A stretch of DNA of 10,283 nucleotides from Leptospira sp. GTDB taxonomy: Bacteria > Spirochaetota > Leptospiria > Leptospirales > Leptospiraceae. Position 1 is the first letter of the stretch. Every line of letters begins with the position of its first letter. The notes beneath the pieces were generated by a model. That model was not told where the DNA came from. It was given only the letters and a program-made list of their open reading frames with translations, and ran no database searches. The position numbers and the translations under genes are program-made. Location: contig JALOTI010000029.1 in the NCBI GenBank assembly GCA_025457985.1, forward strand, positions 1 through 10,283, written 5' to 3'. This document shows, in pieces, positions 1 to 6,840 of this stretch.

Positions 1-1
1 A

Positions 2-175
2 AATAAAGAATTACCAAAGAATACAAATATCAGTGCATTGGGACTTGCAATCGGTTCCCTTTTCTTTGGAGCACCAATCCTTTGTTACCAATTGAAATTG
101 AATTTAGAAACAATGTGGTTAGAATCTTTAAAATTATTGTGGTTAGGTGCAGGTGGAAACAATTCAGAACATTAA
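2..175 (+). CDS. C-terminal end of an unrecognised membrane protein (partial, 5' end outside window)
   Basis: An open frame enters from the left edge and runs for 57 codons to TAA at 173-175. It reads as plausible protein: a polar stretch (NKELPKNTN), then one strongly hydrophobic segment (ISALGLAIGSLFFGAPILCY), then an amphipathic Leu/Trp-rich stretch and a short polar tail ending GNNSEH. This looks like the last membrane helix and cytoplasmic or periplasmic tail of an integral membrane protein. I cannot name the family from so short a piece. Its last 29 bases overlap the start of the following acyltransferase-like gene in another frame, which suggests that the two are co-transcribed and perhaps translationally coupled. 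Confidence 0.7.
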   Translation, partial: NKELPKNTNISALGLAIGSLFFGAPILCYQLKLNLETMWLESLKLLWLGAGGNNSEH

Positions 176-1622
176 GTCAAATCAGATCAAAGGCTCAAAA
201 AATAAGTGGGTTTTACTTGCTCTTGGAGCAGTTTTACTTGGATTTACTGGTATGCGCTGGAATGTTCCCATATTTGCTTGGGTAGCACTTGTTCCTTTCC
301 TTCGTTATACGAGACTAAACTATTCATTTTGGCTACTACTCATTTCTCTGATTTTGATCCAAACAGTGTCAACTTTTCGGATCGTTTCTGCGCCGTTTCA
401 TGCCTTTATTGCTTTGAGTTCGGGAATCCAAGGTGGGATCGTTTTTAGTCTGTTATTATGGATTCACAATTGGATTCGAATGAAAACAAAAGACTCCTAT
501 TGGAATCTATTTAGCTTCGCTTTTCTATTCACAATTATCGAGTGGCTTGGCGGTATCAGTTCTGAGTTCGGAGTTTGGGGGATGATGTCAAATAGCCAAC
601 TTTCCAATCTAATTTTACTCCAGTCGGCATCCATATTTGGTGCAACGGGACTTAGTTTTTTAATCTACTGGTGTAATGTTTTAATCGAAAGAACATTGTT
701 TGAATTTGAAACGAATAAAACCCTTTCAAATTCCTTAAGAATTCATCAGATAGTATATATCAGTATATTAGTATCTCTTTATATGTTTGGTGCGATTCGG
801 TTGACCCTGCCCATTAAGGGTGAATCCGTAAAATTTGCAACGGTTACCTCTCATAAAGATATCCAGTCCTTTTGGAATAATGAACTAGAAAACAAGATAA
901 ACACTGATTTAGTCATAGAGCGTACGATCCAAGCTTCCAAAGAGGGCGCAAAAATTGTAGTATGGAATGAAGGCGGAATCCTTGTTCAAAAAAATGAAGA
1001 GGAAATGTTCTTACAAAGAATTCGGAGTCTCGCCAAAGAACACCAGGTCGAGATTATTGCGGCAATCGTAGTTCCTTTGAAGTCTGATGAATTTTTTATG
1101 GAAAATAAAATCCATTGGATTTCTACCGAGGGTGAGATCCGGCAAACTTATTTTAAACAATTCATTCCGCCAGGTGAACCGATTGCAAAAATAGATTCCG
1201 AAATCAAAGTCTTTCAAACTCAATTTGGCAAGGCATCAACTGCTATCTGTTATGATTTTGATAGCCTATCATTGACAAAGACTCACGCTGAATTAGGAGC
1301 AGGTGTTGTACTTATATCTGCTTCAGACTGGAAAGGTATCGATCCATTCCATACGCAGATGGCTGTCCTTCGCGGTATAGAAAATGGCACAACGATTGTT
1401 CGTTCTACTAGAGGAGCTCTGTCTGGAATTTATGATAGCTATGGAAGAACAAAGGGGAGTTTAGAGTATTTTGAAAGAAATGACGGTGTTCTCGTTGCCT
1501 CAGCTCCGACTCTGCCTGTAGAAACAATCTATCGAAAGTATGGGAATTGGTTAGTTGGGCTCGGCTTTCTGTTTTTTATTTCTTTTGGAATTTGGTTTTT
1601 TCTCTTAAAGCCTAATTTATAG
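147..1622 (+). CDS. lnt: Apolipoprotein N-acyltransferase-like membrane protein (divergent Lnt, nitrilase fold)
   Basis: This 491-residue protein has the Lnt layout: about six membrane helices (roughly residues 22-50, 60-78, 83-105, 120-136, 152-178, 200-218), a periplasmic carbon-nitrogen-hydrolase domain (about 228-450), and a final helix (465-487). Lnt moves an acyl chain from phospholipid to the N-terminal Cys of lipoproteins at the outer face of the inner membrane. The Glu-Lys-Cys triad is visible: E275 in VVWNEGG, K337 in YFKQFIPPGE and C368 in AICYD. A conserved C-terminal block follows (HTQMAVLRGIENG, DSYGR). It diverges from classical Lnt at several places: WNE for the usual WPE, CYD for CYE, and SDWKGID where NDAWFG is usual. 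It may therefore be a paralogue with a different acceptor. The start is GTG at 147; a second GTG at 153, with AGG five bases upstream, is equally possible. Both overlap the upstream gene. Confidence 0.8.
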   Translation: MQVETIQNIKSNQIKGSKNKWVLLALGAVLLGFTGMRWNVPIFAWVALVPFLRYTRLNYSFWLLLISLILIQTVSTFRIVSAPFHAFIALSSGIQGGIVFSLLLWIHNWIRMKTKDSYWNLFSFAFLFTIIEWLGGISSEFGVWGMMSNSQLSNLILLQSASIFGATGLSFLIYWCNVLIERTLFEFETNKTLSNSLRIHQIVYISILVSLYMFGAIRLTLPIKGESVKFATVTSHKDIQSFWNNELENKINTDLVIERTIQASKEGAKIVVWNEGGILVQKNEEEMFLQRIRSLAKEHQVEIIAAIVVPLKSDEFFMENKIHWISTEGEIRQTYFKQFIPPGEPIAKIDSEIKVFQTQFGKASTAICYDFDSLSLTKTHAELGAGVVLISASDWKGIDPFHTQMAVLRGIENGTTIVRSTRGALSGIYDSYGRTKGSLEYFERNDGVLVASAPTLPVETIYRKYGNWLVGLGFLFFISFGIWFFLLKPNL

Positions 1623-4103
1623 AAGACCCAGCTGTATTTCTAAAACAGTGACATCATCTTCGAACTCCTGTTTGCCTGAAAAGATTCTTGCTGAGTTGAT
1701 GAGGCTTTGGATAGAATTTATTTCTGACCAGTTTTTACTATTGGAAGACCAACTTACAAATCCTGACTCTCGATAGCTCACTCCGGAAGCATTTTGTGAA
1801 TCAAATAATCCATCCGTGCAGAGAAACAGTTTATCTCCCGTAGCAAATGAAACTTCTTCTGTATTTCCCTCCCAATCCGAAAAGAGAGCAAGAGGTTTCC
1901 CTTTTCCTTGTAGCTGTAACAGTTGTTTGTCTTTTTTACCAAAATAGATATCTTCATGACCCGCTTTTGACCAATAGAATTTATTGGACTTAGAATCAAT
2001 TAGGACAGCTACAGCTGTTACAAATAGTCCTGCAGTATTTCCATACAAATGGGAATTGATAGTCTTTAAAAATAAATTTGGATCTTCGTTCAAAACATCT
2101 GGCTGTCTTAATATAAAATACAACATTGCGGAAATCATACCTGCTGCAAATCCATGGCCCGAAACATCAGCTAAAAAAATTAATGTTTTTCCATTGCCAA
2201 GGTCTTTGACCATGTAGTAGTCACCGGCAATACCATCACTAGGATAAAATTCGCATTCAATTTTCAAATAATTAGAATCATATTGAATTGGAGGTAAAAG
2301 TTTCTTTTGAATTCGTATACCACGCGTTAGTTCTTCTTTGAAATAAGTTTCCTTTTCTTTAAGCCTAAGTGCATTACTTATTACATTTAGCAGTTCTGAT
2401 TCTAAAAAAGGTTTGGAGAGATAAAAGTCAGCGCCCTCTTTGTGAACTTCCTGTCTTGTGGAATCATCAGCTTTTGCGGTCAGTAGTATAATGGGAAGAG
2501 ACCTCAAATGATCTTTTTTCCGAACTTCTTTGATTAGATCTAAACCACTTTTTTTCGGCATCATTAAATCCGAAATTACTAGATCTGGAGATTCTTTGAA
2601 AACAGATTCAATACCCGCTTGGCCGTCAGCGGCAACAAAAACATGAAATCCATTGCGTGTTAAAACCGATCCGATATAGGATCTTAAATCATGATTGTCC
2701 TCAACCACCAAAATTTTCTGTGATCGAAAACTTGTGCCTCTAACTATTTGATTACTCAATTCAGATGGTTCATCAGTAGTATATTCATGACGAACTGTAT
2801 AATATGACATCCATTTGTCTGAAATTTCACTCAAGGAGTCCTTGATTAGTGGAAGAGAAAAATAAAAGTTAGAGCCACCGCCTAGTACACTATCAACACC
2901 GACCCTACCGCCATGAAGATCTACCAACTCTTTGACGAGAGAGAGTCCAAGACCAGTACCTTCTTGCTCTCTCGTAAGAGATGCCTCACTGATTCCAAAA
3001 CGTGAAAATAATCTTTGTACTTGATGTGAGTCCATTCCTCTGCCGGTATCTTTTACAGAGACTACAGCCTCCGAATCATTAAAACTGAGCTCTAAACTGA
3101 TTCGACCACCTGATTCCGTAAATTTAATAGCATTAGAAAGATAGTTAAAGATACATTTGTCCAATTGTTCTGGATCTGCTTCCACATAAACAGGGTTTGG
3201 TGGTATAATCAAATCGAATTGAATTTTCTTTCTTTTTACATATGAAGTAAAATTTTCAGAAACTTGACTCAAAAAATCACCTAATGGAAGTTTTAACTTT
3301 CTAAGTTCCATCTTGCCTGATGTTATTTTTTGTAGATCTAAGAGTTGGTTCACAAGCCGAGTCAGTCTTCGTGATTGGTTTACGATCAGTTTTACTTCAT
3401 TTTCTGGTAGCCCTTCACTTCTTTCTAAGGCAGATTCGGATGGACCCGAAATAAGCGTTAGTGGGGTTCTTAGCTCATGAGAAATATTTTGAAAGAAAGC
3501 TTTTTGAGCATTGTTTTCTCGTTCAAGTGAGTCTTCTGCTATATTTGCAGATAGAGTAAAATAGTATGCGAATCCTGCATGAAAAAGAGTAGAAAATATG
3601 ATATTAGAAATATTGATAAGTGCTAAAAAAGATGGGTCCCATACATAAATCGGTGGATAAGACATCGCATAATAGTAAGTAGATGCAAATAAAAAACATC
3701 CAATCACGATACTTCCAAATTTTAAAAATGTTTTTCCTGGGGGAAGTAAGAAGATTCCAGTTGCAAAAAGCATCATATAGTATTGGTAACCAGCACCCCA
3801 CCCAAAGTAGTAGGTAGCAGCCAATGCATGTAAAAATACTTCAATAAAACAAAGATAGAGAGATGTAAAAAGATTCTTCTTTCGGTAGATCCAAATTGTA
3901 AATCCAAACCAAAGTACACTCCCAATATTGAAGAGGGACATTTCTTTAGCTCCGACTGCCAGAAAGAAAAATATAAAGGCGAAATGGATAAGTCCAGCTA
4001 GAACATAAATTGAATTTGTTGCGACGAAGTAAAGTTGGTAGCGAAGTTCAACTCCTTCGGGTGACCGAAAGAGAGAACGCACAAATTGAAGGAAATGGTT
4101 CAT
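1617..4103 (-). CDS. Hybrid sensor histidine kinase / response regulator with C-terminal SpoIIE-type PP2C phosphatase
   Basis: This 828-residue multidomain signalling protein has four parts. Residues about 33-181 form some six membrane helices. A HisKA/HATPase kinase follows, with H209 in NISHELRTP, an N-box at 320-329 (N324), DTGRGM at 352 and GTGLGLSL at 382. A receiver domain (463-580) has acidic residues in VVEDN, phospho-acceptor D512 in SDLMMP, T542 and K564. Last is a SpoIIE/PP2C serine phosphatase (about 620-828) with metal-ligand motifs GDYY (627), ADVSGHG (645), TDGLFDSQN (763) and DDVTVL (816). All catalytic residues I can check are present. The likely output is dephosphorylation of an anti-sigma-factor antagonist, gated by the receiver. 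I chose ATG at 4103, ten bases after the glpF stop. The frame stays open to 4187, but that extension lies inside glpF and would put a charged stretch before the first helix. No strong ribosome site is visible, which fits coupling to glpF. Confidence 0.9.
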   Translation of the reverse strand: MNHFLQFVRSLFRSPEGVELRYQLYFVATNSIYVLAGLIHFAFIFFFLAVGAKEMSLFNIGSVLWFGFTIWIYRKKNLFTSLYLCFIEVFLHALAATYYFGWGAGYQYYMMLFATGIFLLPPGKTFLKFGSIVIGCFLFASTYYYAMSYPPIYVWDPSFLALINISNIIFSTLFHAGFAYYFTLSANIAEDSLERENNAQKAFFQNISHELRTPLTLISGPSESALERSEGLPENEVKLIVNQSRRLTRLVNQLLDLQKITSGKMELRKLKLPLGDFLSQVSENFTSYVKRKKIQFDLIIPPNPVYVEADPEQLDKCIFNYLSNAIKFTESGGRISLELSFNDSEAVVSVKDTGRGMDSHQVQRLFSRFGISEASLTREQEGTGLGLSLVKELVDLHGGRVGVDSVLGGGSNFYFSLPLIKDSLSEISDKWMSYYTVRHEYTTDEPSELSNQIVRGTSFRSQKILVVEDNHDLRSYIGSVLTRNGFHVFVAADGQAGIESVFKESPDLVISDLMMPKKSGLDLIKEVRKKDHLRSLPIILLTAKADDSTRQEVHKEGADFYLSKPFLESELLNVISNALRLKEKETYFKEELTRGIRIQKKLLPPIQYDSNYLKIECEFYPSDGIAGDYYMVKDLGNGKTLIFLADVSGHGFAAGMISAMLYFILRQPDVLNEDPNLFLKTINSHLYGNTAGLFVTAVAVLIDSKSNKFYWSKAGHEDIYFGKKDKQLLQLQGKGKPLALFSDWEGNTEEVSFATGDKLFLCTDGLFDSQNASGVSYRESGFVSWSSNSKNWSEINSIQSLINSARIFSGKQEFEDDVTVLEIQLGLL

Positions 4104-4113
4104 GTAATTCTTG

Positions 4114-4827
4114 CTAATGCATCCACTTAATAAAAAGGGCCGCCAAACCACCACCAAAAAGTGGGGCGACCACGGGTAGCCATGCATATTTCCAGTTAGA
4201 GTTCCCTTTATTGGCTATTGGTAAAAAGTAATGGACAAGTCTTGGACCTAAATCGCGTGCTGGATTGATCGCATAACCTGTTGTTCCTCCCATCGAAAGT
4301 CCAATAGCCCAAACTAGAATTGCAACGAGTCCTGTCCCAGTGAACACTGATATTCCGCCATGTAACGGAGTATAGATGGCATGAATTCCTAAAATCAATA
4401 AAAAACTACCAAAACCTTCGCTGATGCTATTTGAAATGACGTTCGAAATTGCTGGTTCTGTAGAGAAAATTGCTAATATCTTTCCGGAATCCTTTGTTTC
4501 TTTCCAATGTGGAAGATAGTGTAGGTAAACTAAAATCGCTCCGAATCCTGCTCCAGAGATTTGAGCCAAGGCAAAGGGAAAAAAATTGGAAAAATCTCCA
4601 GATTGAATACAGACCGAGAGTGTAACGGCAGGATTTAGGTGTGCTCCTGGGCTCCCGAAAGCCTTTGCGACGAGGACCCCAAAAAGAACTGCAAATGCCC
4701 AACCTGCTGTGATTGAGATCCAGCCTGCATCCTTTGATTTCGATTTTTCTAAAAGGGCTCCAGCGACGACCCCATTTCCCAAGAGAATCAAAACTGCTGT
4801 ACCTAAAAACTCGCCGATGATTTCCAA
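4114..4827 (-). CDS. glpF: Glycerol facilitator / aquaglyceroporin (MIP family)
   Basis: This is a 237-residue six-helix channel with both NPA half-helix motifs: HLNPAVTL (N65) and AINPARDLGPRL (N188). The Asp directly after NPAR (D192) is a mark of glycerol facilitators rather than strict water channels. Selectivity-filter positions that can be aligned by eye are W43, Y185 (Phe in E. coli GlpF) and R191, so the pore should pass glycerol and similar small polyols across the inner membrane. It is somewhat shorter than E. coli GlpF (281). The start is TTG at 4827, supported by AAGGGA five bases upstream; no in-frame ATG exists there. It leads a minus-strand pair with the hybrid kinase-phosphatase. 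No glycerol kinase gene is present in the window. Confidence 0.92.
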   Translation of the reverse strand: MEIIGEFLGTAVLILLGNGVVAGALLEKSKSKDAGWISITAGWAFAVLFGVLVAKAFGSPGAHLNPAVTLSVCIQSGDFSNFFPFALAQISGAGFGAILVYLHYLPHWKETKDSGKILAIFSTEPAISNVISNSISEGFGSFLLILGIHAIYTPLHGGISVFTGTGLVAILVWAIGLSMGGTTGYAINPARDLGPRLVHYFLPIANKGNSNWKYAWLPVVAPLFGGGLAALFIKWMH

Positions 4828-4832
4828 ATATG

Positions 4833-4838
4833 TCCCTT
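4833..4838 (-). promoter_or_regulatory. Ribosome binding site fixing the TTG start of glpF
   Basis: Read on the minus strand, AAGGGA sits five bases before TTG at 4827. It is the only good Shine-Dalgarno match near the start of the GlpF-like reading frame, and it supports use of the rare TTG codon. Confidence 0.7.
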
Positions 4839-4857
4839 CTTTGTTTTAATTCAGAAA

Positions 4858-4886
4858 GGAATACAGGGAAATTGTTAGGGTTTCAA
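4858..4886 (-). promoter_or_regulatory. Candidate promoter for glpF and the hybrid kinase
   Basis: On the minus strand, TTGAAA (4886-4881, five of six matches to a -35) is followed after 17 bases by TATTCC (4863-4858), a poor -10. Spacing and position before the AAGGGA ribosome site are right, but the -10 is weak, so this is tentative. Confidence 0.3.
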
Positions 4887-4920
4887 TCATTTTTGCAGAA
4901 GTATTTTGCCATTTTATTCT

Positions 4921-4955
4921 AGGATTTTCCTGTGAATTCAAAATCCTGGGAAAAT
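4921..4955 (+). promoter_or_regulatory. Inverted repeats with two mutually exclusive hairpins before the malic enzyme gene
   Basis: AGGATTTT (4921-4928) and AAAATCCT (4940-4947) form a perfect 8-base inverted repeat with an 11-base loop. Part of the left arm, ATTTTCC (4924-4930), can instead pair with GGAAAAT (4949-4955). The second pairing would cover the only ribosome-site-like bases (GGGA, 4948-4951) upstream of ATG at 4961. It could be a protein-binding operator or an RNA element; the AT-rich arms make chance possible. A weak promoter candidate (TTGCAG at 4893-4898, 16 bases, TATTCT at 4915-4920) would start transcription inside the repeat. Confidence 0.4.
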
Positions 4956-4960
4956 AGACC

Positions 4961-6250
4961 ATGAAAAATAGCGCACTCGAGTACCATTCCCGTTTTCCGA
5001 AAGGAAAGACCAAGGTAGTACCCACCAAACCAACGGAAAATAGTTACGATCTTTCTTTAGCATACTCCCCGGGTGTCGCGTATCCTTGTTTAGAAATAGA
5101 AAAACATCCGGAACTTGTTTATGAATACACCAACCGCGGAAACTTGGTTGGAATCATTACCAATGGAACAGCAATCCTTGGTTTAGGAAATATTGGTGCC
5201 TCAGCTGGAAAACCAGTGATGGAAGGTAAGGCTGTTTTATTTAAGAAATTTGCTGGTATCGATGTATTTGATATTGAGATCAATGAAACGGACCCAGAAA
5301 AATTTATCACAATTGTAAAGGCACTTGAACCAACGTTTGGTGGAATTAATTTAGAAGATATCCGGGCTCCCGAATGTTTTTATATTGAAAAGACGTTGGA
5401 CAATTCTATGAAGATTCCTGTTTTTCACGACGACCAACATGGAACCGCTATTATTTCTACCGCCGCTCTTCTAAACTCTCTTGAGTTAACTGGAAAAAAA
5501 GCAAATAATCTAAAAGTTGTTATCAATGGTGCTGGAGCTGCAGCCATTTCGATTGCAGAAATGTTAACACATATTGGCGTCGAACATAATAATATTTTTA
5601 TGTTAGATTCTAAAGGTGTGATCAATCACAAACGAACAAATCTACATGAGTCCAAGCTTCCCTACGTTCGCAAAACAGAAGCTAATACGTTAGAAGAAAT
5701 CTTTCCTGGCACGGATCTTTTTATTGGTGTATCTGTTGCAAACGTTGTTACGGAACAAATGATAAAGTCCATGGCAGACAAACCTATCGTTTTTGCACTT
5801 GCCAATCCTGATCCGGAAATTCCTTACCCTGACGCAAAACAGGCAAGGCCTGATTTGATTATGGCGACGGGTCGTAGCGATTATCCTAACCAAGTTAATA
5901 ATGTGTTGGGATTTCCTTTTATCTTTAGAGGAGCACTTGATATACGTGCAAAAGTAGTGAATATGGAAATGAAGCTTGCCGCAGCATATGCGTTAAGTGA
6001 TCTCACAAAACTACCTGTTCCTACAGAAGTAAGGGAAGCCTATGGTAACGAGACCATCGAGTTTAACGAGAATTATATTATTCCAAAACCGTTGGATGCA
6101 AGGGTGTTATACCATGTTGCTCCAGCAGTAGCGGAGGCGGCGGTAAAATCGGGAGTTTCACAGATCAATTACCTGGGAAGGGATGCCTATGTGGAATTTT
6201 TGAAGAATATCATGGCGCACCAGAGAGAAAAACTCATCGGAAATCTCTAA
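4961..6250 (+). CDS. maeB: Malic enzyme, short (single-domain) MaeB-type
   Basis: This 429-residue cytoplasmic enzyme should decarboxylate malate oxidatively to pyruvate and CO2, yielding NADH or NADPH. Visible signatures are AYSPGVA (34-40), the run around GLGNIGA (74-80), [12 protein letters not shown] (88-99, with the usual catalytic Lys region), metal-binding GGINLEDI (E132, D133), [10 protein letters not shown] (D157, D158), a Rossmann dinucleotide site GAGAAAIS (190-197), and ANPDPEI followed by [10 protein letters not shown] (281-311). It matches the malic half of E. coli MaeB but lacks the C-terminal phosphotransacetylase-like domain, as do the short forms in many bacteria. Cofactor preference cannot be settled by eye. 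ATG at 4961 has only a weak ribosome site (GGGA nine bases upstream). No terminator is evident between it and the phasin gene 102 bases downstream. Confidence 0.93.
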   Translation: MKNSALEYHSRFPKGKTKVVPTKPTENSYDLSLAYSPGVAYPCLEIEKHPELVYEYTNRGNLVGIITNGTAILGLGNIGASAGKPVMEGKAVLFKKFAGIDVFDIEINETDPEKFITIVKALEPTFGGINLEDIRAPECFYIEKTLDNSMKIPVFHDDQHGTAIISTAALLNSLELTGKKANNLKVVINGAGAAAISIAEMLTHIGVEHNNIFMLDSKGVINHKRTNLHESKLPYVRKTEANTLEEIFPGTDLFIGVSVANVVTEQMIKSMADKPIVFALANPDPEIPYPDAKQARPDLIMATGRSDYPNQVNNVLGFPFIFRGALDIRAKVVNMEMKLAAAYALSDLTKLPVPTEVREAYGNETIEFNENYIIPKPLDARVLYHVAPAVAEAAVKSGVSQINYLGRDAYVEFLKNIMAHQREKLIGNL

Positions 6251-6280
6251 AAAAAGTTCGTTCATCACACAAAAAAAGAC

Positions 6281-6308
6281 TTGCACTATTTTGTGCGTCG
6301 CACATATT
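6281..6308 (+). promoter_or_regulatory. Candidate promoter of the phasin-like gene
   Basis: TTGCAC (6281-6286) and CATATT (6303-6308) are separated by 16 bases. Neither is a strong match, but the placement fits: transcription would start near 6315, with an excellent AGGAG ribosome site at 6341-6345, seven bases before ATG. One palindrome lies inside this promoter and the next covers the predicted start point. Confidence 0.4.
6292..6304. promoter_or_regulatory. Palindrome 1 (TGC-N3-GCA core), putative repressor operator
   Basis: TGTGCG-T-CGCACA is a perfect 13-base palindrome whose core is TGC GTC GCA. It lies between and overlaps the candidate -35 and -10 of the phasin-like gene. The core matches the published CTGC-N3-GCAG type site of the PHA-responsive repressor PhaR, without the outer C and G. 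Its centre at 6298 is 22 bases from that of palindrome 2. Confidence 0.6.
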
Positions 6309-6312
6309 TGGA

Positions 6313-6327
6313 TTGTGCACTGCACAA
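6313..6327. promoter_or_regulatory. Palindrome 2 (TGC-N3-GCA core), putative repressor operator
   Basis: TTGTGCA-C-TGCACAA is a perfect 15-base palindrome with core TGC ACT GCA, so it shares TGTGC/GCACA arms with palindrome 1. It is centred at 6320, about two helical turns downstream of palindrome 1 and over the predicted transcription start, a typical place for a repressor site. Confidence 0.65.
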
Positions 6328-6352
6328 ATAGGTGAAAACCAGGAGCTAAACA

Positions 6353-6724
6353 ATGGAAAAACAAATTATGGACATCCTTAACGCTGGAATCGGAATTTTC
6401 CAATCAGGAAAAGAAGGTCTTGATAAAGCAAAAACACAATTAGAGCAAACTTACAATGAGTTAGTTTCTAAAGGTGCTTCTGATAATTCTGAAGGTTCAG
6501 TGAAAGTTCGTCAATCCGTTGATAAAATCCTAACAGACATTAAAGAATTCTCAAGTGTTGCTGGAAAGAACTACGAAGAGACTCGTTCTAAAATCGTAGA
6601 AAACTACACTAAAATTGCTGAAGAAATCAAAGCAAAAATGCCTGAAGGAAAAATCGAATCAGTAAAAGCAAAAATCAATGAAGTTGCTGAATCGATCAAA
6701 AAAACGGGAGCTGCAAAAGCTTAA
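6353..6724 (+). CDS. Phasin-like coiled-coil protein
   Basis: This 123-residue protein is almost entirely helical and Lys/Glu/Ala-rich, with no Cys, signal peptide or membrane segment. The N-terminal pattern ([15 protein letters not shown], 8-22, then NELVSKGA, 35-42) resembles the start of the granule-associated 'synthesis regulator phasin' family: a short amphipathic glycine-containing helix, then a long helix ending in LV.KG. Regular heptads run through residues 50-118, ending in a basic Ala/Lys tail (KKTGAAKA). Phasins coat polyhydroxyalkanoate granules, but this subfamily also occurs where PHA synthesis is unproven, so granule coating is an inference. ATG at 6353 has a near-perfect AGGAG site. 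Strong translation signals, paired operators and its own terminator suggest a highly expressed, regulated single gene. Confidence 0.75.
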   Translation: MEKQIMDILNAGIGIFQSGKEGLDKAKTQLEQTYNELVSKGASDNSEGSVKVRQSVDKILTDIKEFSSVAGKNYEETRSKIVENYTKIAEEIKAKMPEGKIESVKAKINEVAESIKKTGAAKA

Positions 6725-6739
6725 TTTACTCACTAATGC

Positions 6740-6770
6740 AGGGCTGGGTAACCAGCCTTCATTTCTTCCT
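6740..6770 (+). terminator. Intrinsic terminator of the phasin-like gene
   Basis: Sixteen bases after the stop codon, GGCTGG (6742-6747) pairs with CCAGCC (6752-6757) around a GTAA tetraloop of the stable GNRA class. The stem extends by a G-T pair and an A-T pair. A pyrimidine-rich, T-containing tail follows (TTCATTTCTTCC) rather than a clean T run, so termination may be incomplete. Confidence 0.7.
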
Positions 6771-6794
6771 CGCTTGACATCTCATTCTCTTTAT

Positions 6795-6832
6795 CTGACC
6801 TTGGAGGTAGCCCAGATATAAATTCCAAAAGG
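6795..6832 (+). promoter_or_regulatory. Candidate promoter and ribosome site of the lipoprotein gene
   Basis: CTGACC (6795-6800, four of six -35 bases) and TATAAA (6817-6822, five of six -10 bases) are 16 bases apart. They would start transcription near 6829, right at the AAAAGG ribosome site (6827-6832), giving a leader of only about 12 bases. A perfect -35-like TTGACA lies upstream at 6774-6779 but has no -10 at a normal distance. Confidence 0.4.
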
Positions 6833-6840
6833 TTACTCTC

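Noticed and set aside
82..285. 67-codon frame starting at 82
   Set aside because: It lies across the upstream gene's end and the start of the Lnt-like gene in a third frame, with no family resemblance.
4104..4187. 28-codon N-terminal extension of the hybrid kinase to ATG at 4187
   Set aside because: It lies inside the end of glpF in another frame. ATG at 4103, just after the glpF stop, gives the expected start before the first membrane helix.
6281..6327. Reading the GCAC/GTGC repeats before the phasin gene as a transcription terminator for the malic enzyme gene
   Set aside because: The stems have one-base loops and no following T run, and they sit in a promoter-like setting; operators explain them better.
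6774..6779. Perfect TTGACA as the -35 of the lipoprotein gene
   Set aside because: No -10-like sequence occurs 16-18 bases downstream (GACCTT region). The TATAAA at 6817 is too far, so CTGACC/TATAAA was preferred.
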